Assembly: GCF_043290135.1 (NCBI RefSeq)
Contig: NC_134701.1
Location: 5,734,001 to 5,798,000 of the forward strand
DNA length: 64,000 bases
Reading direction: 5' to 3'
DNA from: Rhipicephalus microplus
Lineage: Eukaryota > Arthropoda > Arachnida > Ixodida > Ixodidae
Made by a program: the position numbers and the translations under genes. The notes below the pieces were generated by a model. The model worked only from the letters and a program-made list of their open reading frames with translations, did not search any database and had not been told where the DNA came from. Shown here piece by piece: positions 23,689-34,061 of this stretch (positions are counted from its first letter, which is position 1; the number at the start of each line of letters is the position of its first letter).

Positions 23689-24350
23689 GTGTGTTGCATT
23701 TTTGTTTGCGCTGATAGCTTTGAAGATATGTTCTGAAGGTGGTGAGGGTGGAGCACGACTGTCTTCGTGGCGCAGTTGGCTAGCGCGATCGGCTGTTAAC
23801 CGAAAGGTTGGAGGTTCGAGCCCACCCGGTGGTGGTTCGGCGCTTTTTTTTTCTTTGTGCTGATAGCTTTGAAGATATGTTCTGATGGTGGTGAGAGTGG
23901 AGCAGGACTATCTCCGTGGCGCAATTGCATAGCGCGATTGGCTGTTAACCGAAAGGTTGGAGGTTCGAGCCCACCCGTTGGGGATGTGGCGCTTTTTTTT
24001 GTTTGGGCTGATAGCTTTGAAGATATGTTCTAATGGTGGTGAGAGTGAAGCAGGACTGTCTCCGTGGCGCAATTGGCTAGCGCGATCGGCTGTTAACCGA
24101 AAATGTGGAAGTTCGAGCCTTCCCGGGAGTGGTGTGTTGCTTTTCTCTTTGCGCCGATAGCTTTGAAGATATGTTCTGATGGTGGTGACAGTAAGCATGA
24201 CTGTCTCCGTGGCGCGATTGGCTAGCGCGATCGGCTGTTAACCGAAAGGTCGGAGGTTCGAGCCAACCCAGTGGTGGTGCGGCGCTCTTTTTTCTTTGGG
24301 CTGATGGCTTTGAAGATTTGTTCTGATGGTGGTGAGGGTGGAGCAGAACT

Positions 24351-24424
24351 GTCTCCGTGGCGCAATTGGCTAGCGCGATCGACTGCTAACCGAAAGGTTG
24401 GAGTTTCGAGCCCACCCGGTGCTG
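24351..24424 (+). tRNA. tRNA-like unit, anticodon GCT (Ser-type)
   Basis: Counterpart of 18033; anticodon 24385-24387. Trailer CTTTATTTCCTTT again lacks four T in a row. Confidence 0.4.
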
Positions 24425-24791
24425 GTGCGGCGCTTTATTTCCTTTGGGCTGATAGCTTTGAAGATATGTTTTGATGGTGGTGAGAGTAGAGCAGGACTGT
24501 CTCCGTGGCGCAATTGGCTAGGGCGATCGACTGTTAACCGAAAGGTTGGAGTTTCGAGCCCTCCCGGGACAGGTGTGTTGCTTTTTTCTTTGCGCTGATA
24601 GCTTTGAAGATATGTTTGATGGTGGTGAGGGAGGAGCACAACTGTCTCCGTGGCGTAGTTGGCTAGTGCGATCGGCTGTTAACCGAAAGGTTGGAGGTTC
24701 GAGCCCACCCGGTGGTGGTTTGGCGCTTTTTTTTCTTTGTGCTGAAAGCTTTGAAGATATGTTCTGATGGTGGTGAGAGTGCAGCAGGACT

Positions 24792-24865
24792 ATCACCGTG
24801 GCGCAATTGGATAGCGCGATTGGCTGTTAACCGAAAGATTGGAGGTTCGATCCCACCCGGTGGTG
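24792..24865 (+). tRNA. tRNA-Asn(GTT)-like unit with fully paired acceptor stem
   Basis: Counterpart of 18474, and the probable donor for the patch that placed another such unit at 25381. Confidence 0.6.
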
Positions 24866-25086
24866 GTGCGGTGCTGTTTTTTCTTTGGGCTGATAGCTTT
24901 GAAGATATGTTTGATGGTGGTGAGGGTGGAGCACGACTGTCTCCGTGGCGTAGTTGGCTAGCGCGATCGGCTGTTAACCGAAAAGTTGGAGTTTTGAGCC
25001 CACCCGGTGGTGGTGCGGCGCTTTTTTTTCTTTGGGCTGATAGCTTTGAATATATCTTTTGATGGTGGTGAGAGTAGAGCAGGACT

Positions 25087-25160
25087 GTCTCCGTGGCGCA
25101 ATTGGCTAGCGCGATCGGCTAATAACCGAAAGGTTGGAGTTTCGAGCCCTCCCGGGAGTG
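25087..25160 (+). tRNA. tRNA-like unit, anticodon AAT (Ile-type)
   Basis: Counterpart of 18769; anticodon 25121-25123. Confidence 0.45.
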
Positions 25161-25380
25161 GTGTGTTGCTTTTTTGTTTGCGCTGATAGCTTTGAAGATA
25201 TGTTCTGAATGTGGTTAGGGTGGAGCACGACTGTCTTCGTGGCGCAGTTGGCTAGCTCGATCGGCGGTTAACAGAAAGGTTGGAGGTTCGAGCCCACCCG
25301 GTGGTGGTTTGGCGCTTTTTTTTCTTTGTGCTGAAAGCTTTGAAGATATGTTCTGATGGTGGTGAGAGTGCAGCAGGACT

Positions 25381-25454
25381 ATCACCGTGGCGCAATTGGA
25401 TAGCGCGATTGGCTGTTAACCGAAAGATTGGAGGTTCGATCCCACCCGGTGGTG
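25381..25454 (+). tRNA. tRNA-Asn(GTT)-like unit with fully paired acceptor stem, in a converted patch
   Basis: ATCACCG/CGGTGGT unit with no equivalent at the corresponding place in copy 1. Its trailer (CTGTCTTTTCTTT) matches the neighbouring subfamily, so one edge of the patch falls just after the tRNA-like part. Confidence 0.55.
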
Positions 25455-26410
25455 GTGCGGTGCTGTCTTTTCTTTGGGCTGATAGCTTTGAAGATATGTT
25501 CTGATGGTGGTGAGAGTGGAGCAGGATTGTCTCCGTGGCGCAATTGGCTAGCGCGATCGGATGTTAACCGAAAAGTCGAAGGTTCGAGCCCACCCGGTGG
25601 TGGTGCGGCGCTTTTTTATCTTTGCGCTGATAGCTTTGAAGATATGTTCTGATGGTGGTGAGAGTGGAGCAGGAATGTCTCCGTGGCGCAATTGGCTAGC
25701 GCGATCGGCTGTTAACCGAAAGCTTGGAGGTTCGAGCCCACCCGGTGGTGGTGCGGCGCTTTTTTTCTTTGCGCTGAAAGCTTTGAAGATATGTTCTGAT
25801 GGTGGTGAGAACGGAGCAAGACTGTCTCCGTGGCGCAATGGGCTAGCGCGATCAGCTGTTAACCGAAAGGTTGGAGTTTCGAGCCCTCCCGGGAGTGGTG
25901 TGTTGCTTTTTTCTTTGCGCTGATAGCTTTGAAGATACGTTCTTATGGTGGTGAGAGTGGAGCACGACTGTCTCCGTGGCGCAGTTGGCTAGCTCGATCG
26001 GCGGTTAACAGAAAGGTTGGAGGTTCGAGCCCATCCGGTGGTGTTGCGGCGCTTTTTTTCTCTGGGTTGATAGCTTTGAAGATATGTTCTGACGGTGGTG
26101 AGAGTGGAGCAGGGCTGTCTCTGTGGCGCAATTGGCTAGCGCGATCGGCTGTTAACCGAAAGGTTGGAGGTTCGAGCCCACCCGGTGGTGGTGCGGCGCT
26201 TTTTTTCTTTGCGCTGATAGCTTTGAAGATATGTTCTGACGGTGGTGAGAGTGGAGCATGACTGTCTTCGTGGCGCAATTGGCTAGCGCGATCGGCCGTT
26301 AACCGAAAGGTTGGAGATTCGAGCCCACCCGGTGGTGGTGCGGCGCTTTTTTTCTTTGCGCTGATAGCTTTGAAGATATCTTCTGATGGTGGTGAGAGTA
26401 GAGCAGGACT

Positions 26411-26484
26411 GTCTCCGTGGCGCAATTGGCTAGCGCGATCGGCTAATAACCGAAAGGTTGGAGTTTCGAGCCCTCCCGGGAGTG
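26411..26484 (+). tRNA. tRNA-like unit, anticodon AAT (Ile-type)
   Basis: Counterpart of 20089 and the last AAT unit found; none was seen to the right of the 6.3 kb blocks. Confidence 0.45.
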
Positions 26485-26999
26485 GTGTGTTGCATTTTTG
26501 TTTGCGCTGATAGCTTTGAAGATATGTTCTGAAGGTGGTGAGGGTGGAGCACGACTGTCTTCGTGGCGCAGTTGGCTAGCGCGATCGGCTGTTAACCGAA
26601 AGGTTGGAGGTTCGAGCCCACCCGGTGGTGGTTCGGCGCTTTTTTTTCTTTGTGCTGATAGCTTTGAAGATATGTTCTGATGGTGGTGAGAGTGGAGCAG
26701 GACTATCTCCGTGGCGCAATTGCATAGCGCGATTGGCTGTTAACCGAAAGGTTGGAGGTTCGATCCCACCCGGTGGTGGTGCGGTGCTGTCTTTTCTTTG
26801 GGCTGATAGCTTTGAAGATATGTTCTGATGGTGGTGAGAGTGGAGCAGGAATGTCTCCGTGGCGCAATTGGCTAGCGCGATCGGCTGTTAACCGAAAGCT
26901 TGGAGGTTCGAGCCCACCCGGTGGTGGTGCGGCGCTTTTTTTCTTTGCGCTGAAAGCTTTGAAGATATGTTCTGATGGTGGTGAGAACGGAGCAAGACT

Positions 27000-27073
27000 G
27001 TCTCCGTGGCGCAATGGGCTAGCGCGATCGGCTCTTAACCGAAAGGTTGGAGTTTCGAGCCCTCCCGGGAGTG
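27000..27073 (+). tRNA. tRNA-like unit, anticodon CTT (Lys-type)
   Basis: Counterpart of 20678 at +6322 bp. The shared G34C shows the mutation predates the block duplication. Confidence 0.4.
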
Positions 27074-27537
27074 GTGTGTTGCTTTTTTCTTTGCGCTGAT
27101 AGCTTTGAAGATACGTTCTGATGGTGGTGAGAGTGGAGCAGGACTGTCTCTGTAGCGCAATTGGCTAGCGCGATCGGCTGTTAACCGAAAGGTTGGAGGT
27201 TCGAGCCCACCCGGTGGTGGTGCGGCGCTTTTTTTCTTTGCGCTGATAGCTTTGAAGATATGTTCTGACGGTGGTGAGAGTGGAGCATGACTGTCTTCGT
27301 GGCGCAATTGGCTAGCGCAATCGGCTGTTACCCGAAAGGTTGGAGGTTCGAGCCCACCCGGTGGTGGTGCGGCGCTTTTTTTCTTTGCGCTGATAGCTTT
27401 GAAGATATCTTCTGATAGTGGTGAGAGTAGAGCAGGACTGTCTCCGTGGCGCAATTGGCTAGCGAGATCCGCTGTTAACCGAAAAGTTGGAGCTTCGAGC
27501 CCACCCGGTGGTGGTGCGGTGCTTTTTTTTCTTTGGG

Positions 27538-29689
27538 CTGATAGCTTTGAAGATATGTTCTGATGGTGGTGAGAGTGGAGCAGGACTGTTTCCGTGGCGC
27601 AATTGGCTAGGGCAATCGGCTGTTAACCGAAAGCTCGGAGCTTCGAGCCCACCCAGTGGTGGTGCGGCGCTTTTTTTTTCTTTGGGCTGATGGCTTTGAA
27701 GATATGTTCTGATGGTGGTAAGAGTGGAGCAGGACTGTCTCCGTGGCGCAATTGGCTAGCGCGATCGGCTGTTAATTGAAAGGTTGGAGTTTCGAGCCTC
27801 CCGGGAGTGGTGTGTTGCTTTTTTCTTTGCGGTAATAGCTTTGAAGATATGTTCTGATGGTGGTGAGAGTGGAGCACGACTGTCTCCTTGGGGAAATTGG
27901 CTAGCGCGATCGGCTGTTAACCGAAAGGTTGGAGTTTCGAGCCCACCCGGTGGTGGTGTGGCGCTTTATTTTCTTTGGGCTGATAGCTCTGAAGAAATGT
28001 TCTGACGGTGGTGAGAGTAGAAGGACTGTCTCCCTGGCGTGATTGGCTAGCGTGATCGGCTGTTAACCGAAAAGTTGGAGGTTCGAACCCACCCGTTAAG
28101 GGTGTGGCGCTTTTTTTTGTTTGGGCTGATAGCTTTGAAGATATGTTCTAATGGTGGTGAGAGTGGAGCAGGACTGTCTCCGTGGCGCAATTGGCTAGCG
28201 CGATCGGCTGTTAACCGAAAATGTGGAGGTTCGAGCCCTCCCGGGAGTGGTGTGTTGCTTTTCTCTTTGCGCCGATAGCTTTGAAAATATGTTCTGATGG
28301 TGGTGACAGTAAGCACGACTGTCTCCGTGGCGCGATTGGCTAGCGCGATCGGCTGTTAACCGAAAGGTCGGAGGTTCGAGTCAACCCAGTGGTGGTGCGG
28401 CGCTCTTTTTTCTTTGGGCTGATGGCTTTGAAGATTTGTTCTGATGGTGGTGAGGGTAGAGCAGAACTGTCTCCGTGGCGTAGTTGACTAGTGCGATCGG
28501 CTGTTAACCGAAAGGTTGGAGGTTCGAGCCCACCCGGTGGTGGTTTGGCGCTTTTTTTTCTTTGTGCTGACAGCTTTGTAGATATGTTCTGATGGTGGTG
28601 AGAGTGCCGCAGGACTATCTCCGTGGCGCAATTGGATAGCGCGATTGGCTGTTAACCGAAAGATTGGAGGTTCGATCCCACCCGGTGGTGGTGCGGTGCT
28701 GTTTTTTCTTTGGGCTGATAGCTTTGAAGATATGTTCTGATGGTGGTGAGAGTGGAGCACGACTGTCTCTGTGGCGCAGTTGGCTAGCTCGATCGGCTGT
28801 TAACCGAATGTTTGGAGGTTCGAGCCCACCCGGTGGTGTTGCGGCGCTTTTTTTTCTTTGAGCTGATAGCTTTGAAGATATGTTCTGACGGTGGTGAGAG
28901 TGGAGCAGGACTGTCTCTGTGGCGCAAGTGGCTAGCGCGATCGGCTGTTAACCGAGAAGTTGGAGGTTCGAGCCCACCCGGTGGTGGTGCGGCGCTTTTT
29001 TTCTTTGCGCTGATAGCTTTGAAGATATCTTCTGATGGTGGTGAGAGTAGAGCAGGTTTGTCTCCGTGGCGCAGTTGGCTAGCGTGATCGGCTGTTACCC
29101 GAAAAGTTGGAGGTTCGAGCCCACCCGGTGATGGTGCGGTGCTTTTTTTTCTTTGTGCTGATAGGTTTGAAGATATTCTCTGATGGTGGTGAGAGTGGAG
29201 CAGGACTATCTCCGTGGCGCAATTGCATAGCGCGATTGGCTGTTAACCGAAAGGTTGGAGGTTCGATCACACCCGGTGGTGGTGCGGTGCTGTCTTTTCT
29301 TTGGGCTGATAGCTTTGAAGATATGTTCTGATGGTGGTGAGAGTGGAGCAGGATTGTCTCCGTGGCGCAATTGGCTAGCGCGATCAAATGTTAACCGAAA
29401 AGTCGAAGGTTCGAGCCCACCCGGTGTTGGTGCGGCGCTTTTTTTTCTTTGGGCTGATAGCTTTGAAGATATGTTCTGATGGTGGTGAGAGTGGAGCAGG
29501 ACTGTCTCCGTGGCGCAATTGGCTTGCGCGATCGGCTGTTAACCGAAAGGTTGGAGGTTCCAGCCCACCCGGTGGTGGTGCGGTGCTTTTTTTTCTTTGC
29601 GCTGATAGCTTTGAAGATATGTTCTGATGGTGGTGAGAGTCGAGCAGGAATGTCTCCGTGGCGCAATTGGCTAGCGCGATCGGCTGTTA
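27538..29689 (+). repeat. tRNA-Asn-like tandem array between ordered blocks
   Basis: Starts like a third 6.3 kb copy, but from about 27660 follows the 9254-9960 version instead (TTGAA anticodon strand, CGTTAAGGGTG trailer), then mixes subfamilies seen on both sides. About 14-15 monomers. No protein gene. Confidence 0.9.
28176..28249 (+). tRNA. tRNA-Asn(GTT)-like unit with intact T arm
   Basis: GTCTCCG acceptor strand, GGAGG/CCTCC T stem, intact B box. Variable loop AATGT marks the subfamily that precedes the GACAGTAAGCACGACT monomer. Terminator is four T then CTCTTTG. Confidence 0.55.
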
Positions 29690-29798
29690 ACCGAAAGCTT
29701 GGAGGTCCGAGCCCACCCGGTGGTGGTGCGGCGCTTTTTTTCTTTGCGCTGAAAGCTTTGAAGATATGTTCTGATGGTGGTGAGAACGGAGCAAGACT

Positions 29799-29872
29799 GT
29801 CTCCGTGGCGCAATGGGCTAGCGCGATCGGCTGTCAACCGAAAGGTTGGAGTTTCGAGCCCTCCCGGGAGTG
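29799..29872 (+). tRNA. tRNA-like unit, anticodon GTC (Asp-type)
   Basis: The loop reads CTGTCAA; anticodon 29833-29835 (T36C). D loop AATGGGCTA, from the GAACGGAGCAAGACT subfamily. The trailer is GTGTATC then six T. Confidence 0.4.
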
Positions 29873-30533
29873 GTGTGTATCTTTTTTCTTTGCGCTGATA
29901 GCTTTGAAGATACTTTCTGATGGTGGTGAGAGTGGAGCACGACTGTCTCCGTGGCGCAGTTGGCTATTTCGATCGGTGGTTAACCGAAAGGTTGGAGGTT
30001 TGAGCCCATCCGGTGGTGTTGCGGCGCTTTTTTTCTCTGGGCTGATAGCTTTGAAGATATGTTCTGACGGTGGTGAGAGTGGAGCAGGACTGTCTCTGTG
30101 GCGCAATTGGCTAGCGCGATCGGCTGTTAACCGAAAGGTTGGAGGTTCGAGCCCACCTGGTGGTGGTGCGGCGCTTTTTTTCTTTGCGCTGATAGCTTTG
30201 AAGATATGTTCTGACGGTGGTGAGAGTGGAGCATGACTGTCTTCGTGGCGCAATTGGCTAGCGCGATCGGCTGTTAACCGAAAGGTTAGAGGTTCGAGCC
30301 CACCCGGTGGTGGTGCGGCGCTTTTTTTCTTTGCGCTGATAGCTTTGAAGATATCTTCTGATGGTGGTGAGAGTAGAGCAGGACTTTCTCCGTGGCGTGA
30401 TTGGCTAGCGTGATCGGCTGTTAACCGAAAAGTTGGAGGTTCGAGCCCACCCGTTGGGGGTGCGGCGCTTTTTTTTGTTTAGGCTGATAGCTTTGAAGAT
30501 ATGCTCTAATGGTGGGGAGAGTGGAGCAGGACT

Positions 30534-30607
30534 GTCTCCGTGGCGCAATTGGCTAGCGCGATCGGCTGTTAACCGAAAATGTGGAGGTTCGAGCCCTCCC
30601 GGGAGTG
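30534..30607 (+). tRNA. tRNA-Asn(GTT)-like unit with intact T arm
   Basis: AATGT-variable-loop subfamily, fully paired T stem, six-T terminator. Its 1617 bp partner at 32151 is identical through the unit. Confidence 0.58.
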
Positions 30608-30678
30608 GTGTGTTGCTTTTTTCTTTGCGCCGATAGCTTTGAAGATATGTTCTGATGGTGGTGACAGTAAGCACGACT

Positions 30679-30752
30679 GTCACCGTGGCGCGATTGGCTA
30701 GCGCGATAAGCTGTTAACCGAAAGGTCGGAGGTTCGAGCCAACCCAGTGGTG
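30679..30752 (+). tRNA. tRNA-Asn(GTT)-like unit with broken anticodon stem
   Basis: Acceptor strand GTCACCG pairs better with the downstream CAGTGGT than GTCTCCG would. The anticodon stem is ATAAG, which cannot pair at positions 29 and 30; the partner at 32296 still has ATCGG. T arm GGAGG/CAACC is weak. Confidence 0.35.
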
Positions 30753-30826
30753 GTGCGGTGCTCTTTTTTCTTTGGGCTGATGGCTTTGAAGATTTGTTCT
30801 GATGGTGGTGAGGGTGGAGCAGAACT

Positions 30827-30900
30827 GTCTCCGTGGCACAATTGGCTAGCGCGATCGACTGCTAACCGAAAGGTTGGAGTTTCGAGCCCACCCGGTGTTG
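30827..30900 (+). tRNA. tRNA-like unit, anticodon GCT (Ser-type)
   Basis: Anticodon 30861-30863. D arm starts GCAC instead of GCGC. Trailer CTTTCTTTCCTTT has no run of four T. Confidence 0.4.
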
Positions 30901-31257
30901 GTGCGGCGCTTTCTTTCCTTTGGGCTGATAGCTTTGAAGATATGTTCTGATGGTGGTGAGAGTAGAGCAGAACTGTCTCCGTGGCGCAATGGGCTAGGGC
31001 CATCGGCTGTTAACCGAAAGGTTGGAGCTTCGAGCCCTCCCGGGACAGGTGTGTTGCTTTTTTCTTTGCGCTGATAGCTTTGAAGATATGTTTGATGGGG
31101 GTGAGGGAGGAGCACAACTGTCTCCGTGGCGTAGTTGGCTAGTGCGATCGGCTGTTAACCGAAAGGTTGGAGGTTCGAGCCCACCCGGTGGAGGTTTGGC
31201 GCTTTTTTTTCTTTGTGCTGATAGCTTTGAAGAGATGTTCTGATGGTGGTGAGAGTG

Positions 31258-31331
31258 CAGCAGGACTATCTCCGTGGCGCAATTGGATAGCGCGATTGGC
31301 TGTTAACCGAAAGCTTGGAGGTCCGAGCCCA
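31258..31331 (+). tRNA. Chimeric tRNA-Asn(GTT)-like unit at the 1617 bp repeat junction
   Basis: The 5' two thirds (ATCTCCG, D loop AATTGGATA, stem ATTGG) belong to one subfamily; the 3' third (AAGCTTGGAGGTCCGAG) belongs to another. The switch coincides with the boundary between the two 1617 bp copies. It therefore records an exchange inside the tRNA-like sequence. Confidence 0.5.
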
Positions 31332-31414
31332 CCCGGCGGTGGTGCGGCGCTTTTTTTCTTTGAGCTGAAAGCTTTGAAGATATGTTCTGATGGTGGTGAG
31401 AACGGAGCAAGACT

Positions 31415-31488
31415 GTCTCCGTGGCGCAATGGGCTAGCGCGATCGGCTGTCAACCGAAAGGTTGGAGTTTCGAGCCCTCCCGGGAGTG
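31415..31488 (+). tRNA. tRNA-like unit, anticodon GTC (Asp-type)
   Basis: Counterpart of 29799; anticodon 31449-31451. Here the trailer is the usual GTGTTGC followed by six T. Confidence 0.4.
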
Positions 31489-32150
31489 GTGTGTTGCTTT
31501 TTTCTTTGCGCTGATAGCTTTGAAGATACGTTCTGATGGTGGTGAGAGTGGAGCACGACTGTCTCCGTGGCGCAGTTGGCTATTTCGTTCGGTGGTTAAC
31601 CGAAAGGTTGGAGGTTTGAGCCCATCCGGTGGTGTTGCGGCGCTTTTTTTCTCTGGGCTGATAGCTTTGAAGATATGTTCTGACGGTGGTGAGAGTGGAG
31701 CAGGACTGTCTCTGTGGCGCAGTTGGCTAGCGCGATCGGCTGTTTACCGAAAGGTTGGAGGTTCGAGCCCACCCGGTGGTGGTGCGGCGCTTTTTTTCTT
31801 TGCGCTGATAGCTTTGAAGATATGTTCTGACGGTCGTGAGAGTGGAGCATGACTGTCTTCGTGGCGCAATTGGCTAGCGCGATCGGCTGTTAACCGAAAG
31901 GTTAGAGGTTCGAGCCCACCCGGTGGTGGTGCGGCGCTTTTTTTCTTTGCGCTGATAGCTTTGAAGATATCTTCTGATGGTGGTGAGAGTAGAGCAGGAC
32001 TTTCTCCGTGGCGTGATTGGCTAGCGTGATCGGCTGTTAACCGAAAAGTTGGAGGTTCGAGCCCACCCGTTGGGGGTGCGGCGCTTTTTTTTTGTTTAGG
32101 CTGATAGCTTTGAAGATATGTTCTAATGGTGGGGAGAGTGGAGCAGGACT

Positions 32151-32224
32151 GTCTCCGTGGCGCAATTGGCTAGCGCGATCGGCTGTTAACCGAAAATGTG
32201 GAGGTTCGAGCCCTCCCGGGAGTG
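32151..32224 (+). tRNA. tRNA-Asn(GTT)-like unit with intact T arm
   Basis: Counterpart of 30534; GGAGG/CCTCC, intact B box, six-T terminator. Confidence 0.58.
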
Positions 32225-32295
32225 GTGTGTTGCTTTTTTCTTTGCGCCGATAGCTTTGAAGATATGTTCTGATGGTGGTGACAGTAAGCACGACT

Positions 32296-32369
32296 GTCAC
32301 CGTGGCGCGATTGGCTAGCGCGATCGGCTGTTAACCGAAAGGTCGGAGGTTTGAGCCAACCCAGTGGTG
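32296..32369 (+). tRNA. tRNA-Asn(GTT)-like unit, GTCACCG acceptor
   Basis: A4 pairs T69 of CAGTGGT, leaving C6:A67 as the one acceptor mismatch besides two wobbles. The T loop is TTTGAGC, so C56 is lost and the B box damaged. Confidence 0.4.
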
Positions 32370-32443
32370 GTGCGGTGCTCTTTTTTCTTTGGGCTGATGG
32401 CTTTGAAGATTTGTTCTGATGGTGGTGAGGGTGGAGCAGAACT

Positions 32444-32517
32444 GTCTCCGTGGCACAATTGGCTAGCGCGATCGACTGCTAACCGAAAGGTTGGAGTTTC
32501 GAGCCCACCCGGTGTTG
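32444..32517 (+). tRNA. tRNA-like unit, anticodon GCT (Ser-type)
   Basis: Counterpart of 30827 at +1617; anticodon 32478-32480; terminator lost in the same way. Confidence 0.4.
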
Positions 32518-33334
32518 GTGCGGCGCTTTCTTTCCTTTGGGCTGATAGCTTTGAAGATATGTTCTGATGGTGGTGAGAGTAGAGGAGGACTGTCTCCGTG
32601 GCGCAATGGGCTAGGGCCATCGGCTGTTAACCGAAAGGTTGGAGCTTCGAGCCCTCCCGGGACAGGTGTGTTGCTTTTTTCTTTGCGCTGATAGCTTTGA
32701 AGATATGTTTGATGGGGGTGAGGGAGGAGCATAACTGTCTCCGTGGCGTAGTTGGCTAGTGCGATCGGCTGTTAACCGAAAGGTTGGAGGTTCGAGCCCA
32801 CCCGGTGGAGGTTTGGCGCTTTTTTTTCTTTGTGCTGATAGCTTTGAAGAGATGTTCTGATGGTGGTGAGAGTGCAGCAGGACTATCTCCGTGGCGCAAT
32901 TGGATAGCGCGATTGGCTGTTAACCCAAAGATTGGAGGTTCGATCCCACCCGGTGGTGGTGCGGTGCTGTTTTTTCTTTGGGCTGATAGCTTTGAAGATA
33001 TGTTCTGATGGTGGTGAGAGTGGAGCACGACTGTCTCGGTGGCGCAGTTGGCTAGCTCGATCGGCTGTTAACCGAAAGGTTGGAGGTTCGAGCCCACCCG
33101 GTGGTGTTGCGGCGCTTTTTTTTCTTTGAGCTGATAGCTTTGAAGATATGTTCTGACGGTGGTGAGAGTGGAGCAGGACTGTCTCTGTGGCGCAAGTGGC
33201 TAGTGCGATCGGCTGTTAACCGAAAAGTTGGAGGTTCGAGCCCACCCGGTGGTGGTGCGGCGCTTTTTTTCTTTGCGCTGATAGCTTTGAAGACATGTTG
33301 TGACGGTGGTGAGAGTGGAGCAGGACTGTCTCCG

Positions 33335-33346
33335 TGGCGCAATTGG
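33335..33346 (+). promoter_or_regulatory. Pol III A box (reference monomer)
   Basis: TGGCGCAATTGG fits the type-2 Pol III A-box consensus and overlaps the D arm. It recurs in most monomers, with AAGTGG, AGTTGG and AATGGG variants. Confidence 0.65.
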
Positions 33347-33379
33347 CTAGCGCGATCGGCTGTTAACCGAAAGGTTGGA

Positions 33380-33390
33380 GGTTCGAGCCC
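33380..33390 (+). promoter_or_regulatory. Pol III B box (reference monomer)
   Basis: GGTTCGAGCCC matches the TFIIIC-binding B-box consensus. A large minority of monomers carry GTTTCGAGCCC (G53 lost), which should weaken TFIIIC binding. Confidence 0.65.
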
Positions 33391-33410
33391 ACCCGGTGGT
33401 GGTGCGGCGC

Positions 33411-33417
33411 TTTTTTT
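33411..33417 (+). terminator. Oligo-T Pol III terminator (reference monomer)
   Basis: Seven T begin 9 nt after the discriminator base. Across the array the tract varies from nine T to none with four in a row (CTTTCTTTCCTTT; CTTTATTTTCTTT retains four). Confidence 0.6.
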
Positions 33418-34061
33418 CTTTGCGCTGATAGCTTTGAAGATATCTTCTGATGGTGGTGAGAGTAGAGCAGGTTTGTCTCTGTGGCGCAATTGGCTAGCGT
33501 GATCGGCTGTTAACCGAAAAGTTTTAGGTTCGAGCCCACCCGGTGATGGTGCGGTGCTTTTTTTTCTTTGGGCTGATAGCTTTGAAGATATGTTCTGATG
33601 GTGGTGAGAGTGGAGCAGGACTGTCTTCGTGGCGCAATTGGCTAGCGCGATCGGCTGTTAACCGAAAGGTTGGAGTTTCGAGCCCTCCCGGGAGTGGTGT
33701 GTTGCTTTTTTCTTTGGGCTGATAGCTTTGAAGATATGTTCTGATGGTGGTGAGAGTGGAGCAGGACTGTCTCCGTGGCGCAATTGGCTAGGGCAATCGG
33801 CTGTTAACCGAAAGCTCGGAGCTTTGAACCCACCCAGTGGTGGTGCGGCACTTTTTTTTTCTTTGAGCTGATGGCTTTGAAGATATGTTCTGATGGTGGT
33901 AAGAGTGGAGCAGGACTGTCTCCGTGGCGCAATTGGCTAGCGCGATCGGCTGTTAACCGAAAGGTTGGAGTTTTGAGCCCTCCCGGGAGTGGTGTGTTGC
34001 TTTTTTTTGCGGTAATAGCTTTGAACATATGTTCTGATGGTGGTGAGAGTGGAGCAGGACT

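Larger units (their letters stand above)
21216..27537 (+). repeat. 6.3 kb higher-order repeat, copy 2
   Basis: Nearly identical to copy 1, with single-base differences scattered through it. About 25250-25440 departs from its counterpart (18935-19110) and instead matches 24690-24860, while total length changes by only 4 bp, as expected of a conversion patch. Confidence 0.9.
29690..31306 (+). repeat. 1617 bp repeat (11 monomers), copy 1
   Basis: Offsets of 1616-1617 bp connect this stretch with the next: 29799/31415, 30679/32296, 30827/32444, 31139/32756. The left edge lies inside a tRNA-like unit, near the variable loop (AAGCTTGGAGGTCCGAG). Confidence 0.9.
31307..32923 (+). repeat. 1617 bp repeat (11 monomers), copy 2
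   Basis: Same monomer order as copy 1 with few differences, e.g. GTTTACC for GTTAACC near 31742 and GGAGGAC for GAGCAGAAC near 32583. The right edge is near 32923, where the unit continues as AAAGATTGGAGG instead of AAAGCTTGGAGG. Confidence 0.9.
33328..33401 (+). tRNA. tRNA-Asn(GTT)-like unit matching the commonest monomer
   Basis: Used here as the reference unit. GTCTCCG-TG, D stem GCGC/GCGC with loop AATTGGCTA, G26, stem ATCGG/CCGAA, loop CTGTTAA (anticodon 33362-33364), AGGTT, T arm GGAGG-TTCGAGC-CCACC, acceptor CGGTGGT, discriminator G: 74 nt, no intron, no encoded CCA. Compared with ordinary eukaryotic tRNA-Asn the D arm, anticodon loop, variable loop and T loop are conserved. The defects are A27:A43, A51:A63 and T4:T69, with G1:T72 and T2:G71 wobbles. 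Confidence 0.6.
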
